From: Obelidium mucronatum
Taxonomy: Eukaryota > Chytridiomycota > Chytridiomycetes > Chytridiales > Chytriomycetaceae
Assembly (NCBI GenBank): GCA_025765595.1
Contig: JAIVFH010000018.1
Coordinates: 367,501 to 418,206 of the forward strand
Reading direction: 5' to 3'
DNA: 50,706 nt
In this document: positions 40,601 through 50,706 of the stretch, in pieces
Position numbering within the stretch: the stretch's first letter is position 1
Layout: every line of letters begins with the position of its first letter
The notes under the pieces: generated by a model
Database searches by the model: none
Seen by the model: the letters and a program-made list of their open reading frames with translations, nothing else
Told to the model about the DNA's origin: nothing
Made by a program: the position numbers and the translations under genes

Positions 40601-43600
40601 GGGAACAACATTGGGTAATGGCAATACCACCCACTGGGAGCTGCTAGACATTCCAAGCATGTTTGCTACATTAAAAACAAGCTGGTGCAAAGTTTGGCTG
40701 CTCTAGCACTTCTGTGTGTCTCACAAATGTTGTTCCCTGGATTTGGGAACAACATTGGGTAATGGCAATACCAACCACTGGTAGCTGCTAGACATTCCAA
40801 GCATGTTTGCTACATTAAAAACAAGCTGGTGCAAAGTTTGGCTGCTCTAGCACTTCTGTGTGTTTCACAAATGTTGTTCCCTGGATTTGGGAACAACATT
40901 GGGTAATGGCAATACCAACCACTGGGAGCTGCTAGACATTCCAAACATGTTTTCTACATTAAAAACAAGCTGGTGCAAAGTTTAGCAGTGCTAGCACTTC
41001 TGTGTGTCTCACAAATGTTGTTCCCTGGATTTGGGAACAACATTGGGTAATGGCAATACCACCCAATGGGAGCTATAAGACATTCCAAACATGTTTGCTA
41101 CATTAAAAACAAGCTGGCGCAAAGTTTGGCAGTGCTAGCACTTCTGTGTGTCTCACAAATGTTGTTCCCTGGATTTGGGAACAACATTGGGTAATGGCAA
41201 TACCACCCACTGGTAGCTGCTAGACATTCCAAGCATGTTTGCTACATTAAAAACAAGCTGGTGCAAAGTTTGGCAGTGCTAGCACTTCTGTGTGTCTCAC
41301 AAATGTTGTTCCCTGGATTTGGGAACAACATTGGGTAATGGCAATACCAACCACTGGTAGCTGCTAGACATTCCAAGCATGTTTGCTACATTAAAAACAA
41401 GCTGGTGCAAAGTTTGGCTGCTCTAGCACTTCTGTGTGTCTCACAAATGTTGTTCCCTGGATTTGGGAACAACATTGGGTAATGGCAATACCACCCAATG
41501 GGAGCTATAAGACATTCCAAGCATGTTTGCTGCATTAAAAACAAGCTGGCGCAAAGTTTGGCTGCTCTAGCACTTCTGTGTGTCTCACAAATGTTGTTCC
41601 CTGGATTTGGGAACAGGTAATGGCAATACCACCCGATGGGAGCCATAAGACATTCCAAGCATGTTTGCTACATTAAAAACAAGCTGGTGCAAAGTTTGGC
41701 TGCTCTAGCACTTCTGTGTGTATCACAAATGTTGTTCCCTGGATTTGGGAACAGGTAATGGCAATACCACCCAATGGGAGCCATAAGACATTCCAAGCAT
41801 GTTTGCTACATTAAAAACAAGCTGGTGCAAAGTTTGGCTGCTCTAGCACTTCTGTGTGTCTCACAAATGTTGTTCCCTGGATTTGGGAACAACATTGGGT
41901 AATGGCAATACCACCCAATGGGAGCTATAAGACATTCCAAGCATGTTTGCTACATTAAAAACAAGCTGGCGCAAAGTTTGGCTGCTCTAGCACTTCTGTG
42001 TGTCTCACAAATGTTGTTCCCTGGACTTGGGAACAGGTAATGGCAATACCACCCGATGGGAGCCATAAGACATTCCAAGCATGTTTGCTACATTAAAAAC
42101 AAGCTGGTGCAAAGTTTGGCTGCTCTAGCACTTCTGTGTGTCTCACAAATGTTGTTCCCTGGATTTGGGAACAACATTGGGTAATGGCAATACCACCCAA
42201 TGGGAGCTGCTAGACATTCCAAGCATGTTTGCTACATTAAAAACAAGCTGGTGCAAAGTTTGGCTGCTCTAGCACTTCTGTGTGTCTCACAAATGTTGTT
42301 CCCTGGATTTGGGAACAACATTGGGTAATGGCAATACCACCCACTGGTAGCTGCTAGACATTCCAAACATGTTTGCTACATTAAAAACAAGCTGGTGCAA
42401 AGTTTGGCTGCTCTAGCACTTCTGTGTGTCTCACAAATGTTGTTCCCTGGATTTGGGAACAACATTGGGTAATGGCAATACCACCCAATGGGAGCTATAA
42501 GACATTCCAAACATGTTTGCTACATTAAAAACAAGCTGGCGCAAAGTTTGGCAGTGCTAGCACTTCTGTGTGTCTCACAAATGTTGTTCCCTGGATTTGG
42601 GAACAACATTGGGTAATGGCAATACCACCCACTGGGAGCTGCTAGACATTCCAAGCATGTTTTCTACATTAAAAACAAGCTGGTGCAAAGTTTGGCTGCT
42701 CTAGCACTTCTGTGTGTCTCACAAATGTTGTTCCCTGGATTTGGGAACAACATTGGGTAATGGCAATACCACCCACTGGGAGCTGCTAGACATTCCAAGC
42801 ATGTTTGCTACATTAAAAACAAGCTGGTGCAAAGTTTGGCAGTGCTAGCACTTCTGTGTGTCTCACAAATGTTGTTCCCTGGATTTGGGAACAACATTGG
42901 GTAATGGCAATACCAACCACTGGTAGCTGCTAGACATTCCAAGCATGTTTGCTACATTAAAAACACGCTGGTGCAAAGTTTGGCAGTGCTAGCACTTCTG
43001 TGTGTCTCACAAATGTTGTTCCCTGGATTTGGGAACAACATTGGGTAATGGCAATACCAACCACTGGGAGCTGCTAGACATTCCAAGCATGTTTGCTACA
43101 TTAAAAACAAGCTGGTGCAAAGTTTGGCTGCTCTAGCACTTCTGTGTGTCTCACAAATGTTGTTCCCTGGATTTGGGAACAACATTGGGTAATGGCAATA
43201 CCACCCAATGGGAGCTATAAGACATTCCAAGCATGTTTGCTACATTAAAAACAAGCTGGCGCAAAGTTTGGCTGCTCTAGCACTTCTGTGTGTCTCACAA
43301 ATGTTGTTCCCTGGATTTGGGAACAGGTAATGGCAATACCACCCGATGGGAGCCATAAGACATTCCAAGCATGTTTGCTACATTAAAAACAAGCTGGTGC
43401 AAAGTTTGGCTGCTCTAGCACTTCTGTGTGTCTCACAAATGTTGTTCCCTGGATTTGGGAACAACATTGGGTAATGGCAATACCACCCAATGGGAGCTGC
43501 TAGACATTCCAAGCATGTTTGCTACATTAAAAACAAGCTGGTGCAAAGTTTGGCTGCTCTAGCACTTCTGTGTGTCTCACAAATGTTGTTCCCTGGATTT

Positions 43601-44833
43601 GGGAACAACATTGGGTAATGGCAATACCACCCACTGGGAGCTGCTAGACATTCCAAACATGTTTGCTACATTAAAAACAAGCTGGTGCAAAGTTTGGCTG
43701 CTCTAGCACTTCTGTGTGTCTCACAAATGTTGTTCCCTGGATTTGGGAACAACATTGGGTAATGGCAATACCACCCACTGGGAGCTGCTAGACATTCCAA
43801 ACATGTTTGCTACATTAAAAACAAGCTGGTGCAAAGTTTGGCTGCTCTAGCACTTCTGTGTGTCTCACAAATGTTGTTCCCTGGATTTGGGAACAACATT
43901 GGGTAATGGCAATACCACCCACTGGGAGCTGCTAGACATTCCAAGCATGTTTGCTACATTAAAAACAAGCTGGTGCAAAGTTTGGCTGCTCTAGCACTTC
44001 TGTGTGTCTCACAAATGTTGTTCCCTGGATTTGGGAACAACATTGGGTAATGGCAATACCAACCACTGGGAGCTGCTAGACATTCCAAGCATGTTTGCTA
44101 CATTAAAAACAAGCTGGTGCAAAGTTTGGCAGTGCTAGCACTTCTGTGTGTCTCACAAATGTTGTTCCCTGGATTTGGGAACAACATTGGGTAATGGCAA
44201 TACCACCCAATGGGAGCCATAAGACATTCCAAGCATGTTTGCTACATTAAAAACAAGCTGGTGCAAAGTTTGGCTGCTCTAGCACTTCTGTGTGTCTCAC
44301 AAATGTTGTTCCCTGGATTTGGGAACAACATTGGGTAATGGCAATACCACCCAATGGGAGCTGCTAGACATTCCAAGCATGTTTGCTACATTAAAAACAA
44401 GCTGGTGCAAAGTTTGGCTGCTCTAGCACTTCTGTGTGTCTCACAAATGTTGTTCCCTGGATTTGGGAACAACATTGGGTAATGGCAATACCACCCACTG
44501 GTAGCTGCTAGACATTCCAAACATGTTTGCTACATTAAAAACAAGCTGGTGCAAAGTTTGGCAGTGCTAGCACTTCTGTGTGTCTCACAAATGTTGTTCC
44601 CTGGATTTGGGAACAACATTGGGTAATGGCAATACCAACCACTGGTAGCTGCTAGACATTCCAAACATGTTTGCTACATTAAAAACAAGCTGGTGCAAAG
44701 TTTGGCTGCTCTAGCACTTCTGTGTGTCTCACAAATGTTGTTCCCTGGATTTGGGAACAACATTGGGTAATGGCAATACCACCCACTGGGAGCTGCTAGA
44801 CATTCCAAGCATGTTTTCTACATTAAAAACAAG
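37660..44833 (+). repeat. satellite array 1: 144-bp unit, about 50 copies
   Basis: Counting from TGTTGTTCCC to the next gives 144 bp for the standard unit. Variants of 138 bp (GGGAACAGG replacing GGGAACAACATTGGG) and 137 bp (also CTGAGC for CTGGCGC) recur. Each full unit has a perfect inverted repeat, AATGTTGTTCCC and GGGAACAACATT around TGGATTT. Identity between units is very high. Short open frames on both strands repeat with the unit and are not genes. Confidence 0.97.
38555..41197 (+). repeat. higher-order duplication in satellite 1 (offset 1577 bp)
   Basis: A block of about 1.07 kb (38555-39620) recurs at 40132-41197. Shared rare variants prove it: CCCACAGGGAG, the CTGTGTGTTTCAC variant (39281 and 40858) and AAAGTTTAGCAG fall exactly 1577 bp apart. 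A second pair with offset 1290 bp links 42051 and 43341 (ACCCGATGGG). Confidence 0.85.
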
Positions 44834-47800
44834 GAATGCATACTAAATTGCCTGATTTCTGCAGTTGCAGCCCTTAGCTGATGATGCAACTGTGTCCAGA
44901 CCACTTTACTCGTGGTGAGTACAGCCACCTGCGACCTGCTGCATCCCCTTCTAAGCTCTGAAAATGCACCAATGCTTTCAAACAGATGCACAGCAGAGAT
45001 TAGGTTGCAGTGATGCATGGTTTATCATAGTTTGGTTTGGTGGCCAGCATAACCACCACCAACTCTGTGCAGGGCAGAAGTCAATGGATCACAGAGCTAG
45101 AGACCTGAAACTTTGTCCCAAGCAGAATGCATACTAAATAGCCTGATTTCTGCAGTTTCAGGGCTTAGCTGATGATGCAACTGTGTCCAGACCACTTTAC
45201 TCGTGGTGAGTAAAGCCACCTGCGACCTGCTGCATCCCCTTCTAAGCTCTGAAAATGCACCAATGCTTTCAAACAGATGCACAGCAGAGATTAGGTTGCA
45301 GTGATGCATGGTTTATCATAGTTTGGTTTGGTGGCCAGCATAACCACCACCAACTCTGTGCAGGGCAGAAGTCAATGGATCACAGAGCTAGAGACCTGAA
45401 ACTTTGTCCCAAGCAGAATGCATACTAAATAGCCTGATTTCTGCAGTTTCAGGGCTTAGCTGATGATGCAACTGTGTCCAGACCACTTTACTCGTGGTGA
45501 GTAAAGCCACCTGCGACCTGCTGCGTCCCATTCTAAGCTCTGAAAATGCACCAATGCTTTCAAACAGATGCAGAGCAGAGATTGGGGTGCAGTGATGCAT
45601 GGTTTATCATAGTTTGGTTTGGTGGCCAGCATGACCACCACCAACTCTGTGCAGGGCAGAAGTCAATGGATCACAGAGCTAGAGACCTGAAACTTTGTCC
45701 CAAGCAGAATGCATACTAAATAGCCTGATTTCTGCAGTTTCAGGGCTTAGCTGATGATGCAACTGTGTCCAGACCACTTTACTCGTGGTGAGTACAGCCA
45801 CCTGCGACCTGCTGCATGCCATTCTAAGCTCTGAGAATGCACCAAAGCTTTCACACAGATGCACAGCAGAGATTAGGTTGCAGTGATGCATGGTTTATCA
45901 TAGTTTGGTTTGGTGGCCAGCATGACCACCACCAACTCTGTGCAGGGCAGAAGTCAATGGATCACAGAGCTAGAGACCTGAAACTTTGTCCCAAGCAGAA
46001 TGCATACTAAATAGCCTGATTTCTGCAGTTTCAGGGCTTAGCTGATGATGCAACTGTGTCCAGACCACTTTACTCGTGGTGAGTAAAGCCACCTGCGACC
46101 TGCTGCGTCCCATTCTAAGCTCTGAAAATGCACCAATGCTTTCAAACAGATGCAGAGCAGAGATTGGGGTGCAGTGATGCATGGTTTATCATAGTTTGGT
46201 TTGGTGGCCAGCATGACCACCACCAACTCTGTGCAGGGCAGAAGTCAATGGATCACAGAGCTAGAGACCTGAAACTTTGTCCCAAGCAGAATGCATACTA
46301 AATAGCCTGATTTCTGCAGTTTCAGCCCTTAGCTGATGATGCAACTGTGTCCAGACCACTTTACTCGTGGTGAGTAAAGCCACCTGCGACCTGCTGCATC
46401 CCATTCTAAGCTCTGAAAATGCACCAATGCTTTCAAACAGATGCACAGCAGAGATTGGGTTGCAGAGAAGCATGAATTATCATAGTTTGGTTTAGTGGCC
46501 AGCATGACCACCACCAAGGCAGCATGACCACCACCAACTCTGTGCAGGGCAGAAGTCTATGGATCACAGAGCTAGAGACCTGAAACTTTGTCCCAAGCAG
46601 AATGCATACTAAATAGCCTGATTTCTGCAGTTTCAGGGCTTAGCTGATGATGCAACTGTGTCCAGACCACTTTACTCGTGGTGAGTAAAGCCACCTGCGA
46701 CCTGCAGCATCCCAGTCTAAGCTCTGAAAATGCACCAATGCTTTCAAACTGATGCACAGCAGAGATGGGGGTGCAGTGATGCATGGTTTGTCATAGTTTG
46801 GTTTAGTGGGCAGCATGGCCACCACCAACTCTGTGCAGGGCAGAAGTCAATGGATCACAGAGCTAGAGACCTGAAACTTTGTCCCAAGCAGAATGCATAC
46901 TAAATAGCCTGATTTCTGCAGTTTCAGGGCTTAGCTGATGATGCAACTGTGTCCAGACCACTTTACTCGTGGTGAGTAAAGCCACCTGCGACCTGCAGCA
47001 TCCCAGTCTAAGCTCTGAGAATGCACCAATACTTTCAAACAGATGCACAGCAGAGATTGGGTTGCAGTGATGCATGGTTTGTCATAGTTTGGTTTAGTGG
47101 GCAGCATGGCCACCACCAACTCTGTGCAAGGCAGAAGTCAATGGATCACAGAGCTAGAGACCTGAAAGTTTGTCCCAAGCAGAATGCATACTAAATAGCC
47201 TGATTTCTGCAGTTTCAGGGCTTAGCTGATGATGCAACTGTGTCCAGACCACTTTACTCGTGGTGAGTAAAGCCACCTGCGACCTGCAGCATCCCAGTCT
47301 AAGCTCTGAGAATGCACCAATACTTTCAAACATGATGCACAGCAGAGATGGGGGTGCAGTGATGCATGGTTTGTCATAGTTTGGTTTAGTGGGCAGCATG
47401 GCCACCACCAACTCTGTGCAGGGCAGAAGTCAATGGATCACAGAGCTAGAGACCTGAAACGTTTGTCCCAAGCAGAATGCATACTAAATAGCCTGATTTC
47501 TGCAGTTTCAGGGCTTAGCTGATGATGCAACTGTGTCCAGACCACTTTACTCGTGGTGAGTAAAGCCACCTGCGACCTGCAGCATCCCAGTCTAAGCTCT
47601 GAGAATGCACCAATACTTTCAAACAGATGCACAGCAGAGATTGGGTTGCAGTGATGCATGGTTTGTCATAGTTTGGTTTAGTGGGCAGCATGGCCACCAC
47701 CAACTGTGTGCAGGGCAGAAGTCAATGGATCACAGAGCTAGAGATCTGAAAGTTTGTCCAAAGCAGAATGCATACTAAATAGCCTGATTTCTGCAGTTTC

Positions 47801-50706
47801 AGGGCTTAGCTGATGATGCAACTGTGTCCAGACCACTTTACTCGTGGTGAGTAAAGCCACCTGCGACCTGCAGCATCCCAGTCTAAGCTCTGAGAATGCA
47901 CCAATACTTTCAAACAGATGCACAGCAGAGATGGGGGTGCAGTGATGCATGGTTTGTCATAGTTTGGTTTAGTGGGCAGCATGGCCACCACCAACTCTGT
48001 GCAGGGCAGAAGTCAATGGATCACAGAGCTAGAGACCTGAAACTTTGTCCCAAGCAGAATGCATACTAAATAGCCTGATTTCTGCAGTTTCAGGGCTTAG
48101 CTGATGATGCAACTGTGTCCAGACCACTTTACTCGTGGTGAGTAAAGCCACCTGCGACCTGCAGCATCCCAGTCTAAGCTCTGAGAATGCACCAATACTT
48201 TCAAACAGATGCACAGCAGAGATGGGGGTGCAGTGATGCATGGTTTGTCATAGTTTGGTTTAGTGGGCAGCATGGCCACCACCAACTCTGTGCAGGGCAG
48301 AAGTCAATGGATCACAGAGCTAGAGACCTGAAACTTTGTCCAAAGCAGAATGCATACTAAATAGCCTGATTTCTGCAGTTTCAGGGCTTAGCTGATGATG
48401 CAACTGTGTCCAGACCACTTTACTCGTGGTGAGTAAAGCCACCTGCGACCTGCAGCATCCCAGTCTAAGCTCTGAGAATGCACCAATACTTTCAAACAGA
48501 TGCACAGCAGAGATTGGGGTTGCAGTGATGCATGGTTTGTCATAGTTTGGTTTAGTGGGCAGCATGGCCACCACCAACTCTGTGCAGGGCAGAAGTCAAT
48601 GGATCACAGAGCTAGAGACCTGAAACTTTGTCCAAAGCAGAATGCATACTAAATAGCCTGATTTCTGCAGTTTCAGGGCTTAGCTGATGATGCAACTGTG
48701 TCCAGACCACTTTACTCGTGGTGAGTAAATGATGCAACTGTGTCCAGACCACTTTACTCGTGGTGAGTAAAGCCACCTGCGACCTGCTGCGTCCCATTCT
48801 CAGCTCTGAAAATGCACCAATGCTTTCAAACAGATGCACAGCAGAGATTGGGGTGCAGTGATGCATGGTTTATCATAGTTTGGTTTAGTGGGCAGCATGA
48901 CCACCACCAACTCTGTGCAAGGCAGAAGTCAATGGATCCCAGAGCTAGAAACCTGAAACTTTGTCCCGAGCAGAATGCATACTAAATATCCTGATATCTG
49001 CAGTTTCAGGGCTTTGCTGATGATGCAACTGTGTCCAGACCACTTTACTTGTGGTGAGTAAAGCCACCTGCGACCTGCTGCATCCCATTCTAAGCTCTGA
49101 AAATGCACCAATGCTTTCAAACAGATGCACAGCAGAGATTAGGTTGCAGTGATGCATGGTTTATCATAGTTTGGTTTGGTGGGCAGCATGGCCACCACCA
49201 ACTGTGTGCAGGGCAGAAGTCAATGGATCACAGAGCTAGAGACCTGAAACTTTGTCCCAAGCAGAATGCATACTAAATAGCCTGATTTCTGCAGTTGCAG
49301 CCCTTAGCTGATGATGCAACTGTGTCCAGACCACTTTACTCGTGGTGAGTAAAGCCACCTGCGACCTGCAGCATCCCAGTCTAAGCTCTGAAAATGCACC
49401 AATGCTTTCAAACATGATGCACAGCAGAGATTGGGGTGCAGTGATGCATGGTTTGTCATAGTTTGGTTTAGTGGGCAGCATGGCCACCACCAACTCTGTG
49501 CAGGGCAGAAGTCAATGGATCACAGAGCTAGAGACCTGAAACTTTGTCCCAAGCAGAATGCATACTAAATAGCCTGATTTCTGCAGTTTCAGGGCTTAGC
49601 TGATGATGCAACTGTGTCCAGACCACTTTACTCGTGGTGAGTAAAGCCACCTGCGACCTGCATGCATCCCATTCTAAGCTCTGAAAATGCACCAATGCTT
49701 TCAAACAGATGCACAGCAGAGATTGGGTTGCAGTGAATGCATGGTTTAGTCATAGTTTGGTTTAGTGGGCAGCATGGCCACCACCAACTCTGTGCAGGGC
49801 AGAAGTCAATGGATCACAGAGCTAGAGACCTGAAACTTTGTCCCAAGCAGAATGCATACTAAATAGCCTGATTTCTGCAGTTTCAGGGCTTAGCTGATGA
49901 TGCAACTGTGTCCAGACCACTTTACTCGTGGTGAGTAAAGCCACCTGCGACCTGCATGCATCCCATTCTAAGCTCTGAGAAATGCACCAATACTTTCAAA
50001 CAGATGCACAGCAGAGATTGGGTTGCAGTGATGCATGGTTTGTCATAGTTTGGTTTAGTGGGCAGCATGGCCACCACCAACTGTGTGCAGGGCAGAAGTC
50101 AATGGATCACAGAGCTAGAGATCTGAAAGTTTGTCCCAAGCAGAATGCATACTAAATAGCCTGATTTCTGCAGTTGCAGGGCCTTAGCTGATGATGCAAC
50201 TGTGTCCAGACCACTTTACTCGTGGTGAGTAAAGCCACCTGCGACCTGCTGCATCCCATTCTAAACTCTGAAAATGCACCAATGCTTTCAAACAAATGCA
50301 CAGCAGAGATTGGGGGTGCAGAGAAGCAAGGTTTATCGTAGTTTGGTTTGGTGGCCAGCATGACCACCACCAACTCTGTGCAGGGCAGAAGTCAATGGAT
50401 CACAGAGCTAGAGACCCTGAAACTTTGTCCCAAGCAGAAGCATACTAAATAGCCTGATTTCTGCAGTTTCAGGGCTTTAGCTGATGATGCAACTGTGTCC
50501 AGACCACTTTACTCTGGTGAGTAAATGAATGCAACTGTGTCCAGACCACTTTACCTCGTGGTGAGTAAAGCCACCTGCGACCTGCTGCGTCCCATTCTCA
50601 GCTCTGAAAATGCACCAATGCTTTCAAACAGATGCACAGCAGAGATTGGGGTGCAGTGATGCATGGTTTATCATAGTTTGGTTTAGTGGGCAGCATGACC
50701 ACCACC
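44834..50706 (+). repeat. satellite array 2: 291-bp unit, about 20 copies, continuing past the window
   Basis: Unit begins GAATGCATACTAAAT; successive starts are 291 bp apart (44834, 45125 and so on). One unit has a 20-bp duplication (about 46510-46530) and one a 41-bp duplication (48726-48766). Each unit carries CTTTACTC-GTGGT-GAGTAAAG, an 8-bp perfect inverted repeat. Unrelated in sequence to array 1 as far as I can see. The repeated 62-85 codon minus-strand frames are by-products of the unit. Confidence 0.97.

Noticed and set aside
37665..41658. Short frames in the 144-bp satellite on both strands
   Set aside because: Same reasoning: periodic, unit-length and broken by the 137/138-bp variants.
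44818..50373. Many 62-85 codon minus-strand frames with Met-His-His starts in the 291-bp satellite
   Set aside because: They repeat with the satellite unit, vary freely by frameshift and have no known domain. They are structural consequences of the repeat.
37660..50706. CRISPR array
   Set aside because: Direct repeats are contiguous with no unique spacers, and the genome is eukaryotic.

Overview
The window looks like the nuclear genome of a zoosporic (flagellated) fungus, most likely a chytrid or close relative. Genes carry many short GT-AG introns of roughly 50-100 bp. Several products are fungal cell-surface proteins: an X325/BIM1-like copper protein, an Agd3-like CE18 deacetylase and GPI-type tails. 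Two other products belong to ciliary/flagellar families: a kinesin-9 and a cyclic-nucleotide-binding protein of the CNBD2 type. A class C (GABA-B-like) receptor also fits early-diverging fungi. Exon joins below were worked out by hand, and every multi-exon CDS was checked to stay in frame.

Positions 1-27549 are gene-dense and ordinary in layout. In order: kinesin-9 C-terminal part (+); an unrecognised 558-aa protein (-); a GPI-type X325 copper protein (-); a GH27 alpha-galactosidase with a C-terminal membrane anchor (-); a very large Agd3-like deacetylase with a mucin-like repeat stalk (+); a class C GPCR (+); a Cys-containing Thr-rich surface protein (-); two tandem GHITM/Bax-inhibitor-1-like mitochondrial membrane proteins (-); a poly-Q C2H2 zinc-finger factor (-); a protein with two cNMP-binding domains (-); and an unrecognised 393-aa protein (+). 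The surface enzymes and the receptor could act together in building or sensing the cell wall, but that is inference.

Positions 27550-37660 are a nest of retroelements. A complete, young Ty3/gypsy chromovirus (28662-34708) has 492-bp LTRs with two differences, a 5-bp target duplication, gag and pol in a -1 frame relation, and a chromodomain. It sits inside the Gag-like ORF of an older element, and that ORF is continuous once the insertion is subtracted. The young element has three striking cis-features: a tRNA-Glu-like Pol III cassette (A box, B box, T run) inside each LTR; an 11-nt match between the predicted mRNA 5' end and the primer-binding site, as in Tf1-type self-priming; and a slippery heptamer followed by an 8-bp hairpin at the gag/pol junction. 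Remnants of an integrase/chromodomain and a possible further LTR element lie to the right.

Positions 37660-50706 are two abutting satellites: about 50 copies of a 144-bp unit, then about 20 copies of a 291-bp unit that runs off the window. The periods are close to one and two nucleosome-core lengths, and each unit carries a conserved dyad. Together with the chromodomain elements this suggests heterochromatin (pericentromeric, centromeric or subtelomeric). The last kilobase has many small indels relative to the unit consensus, as if near a contig end.
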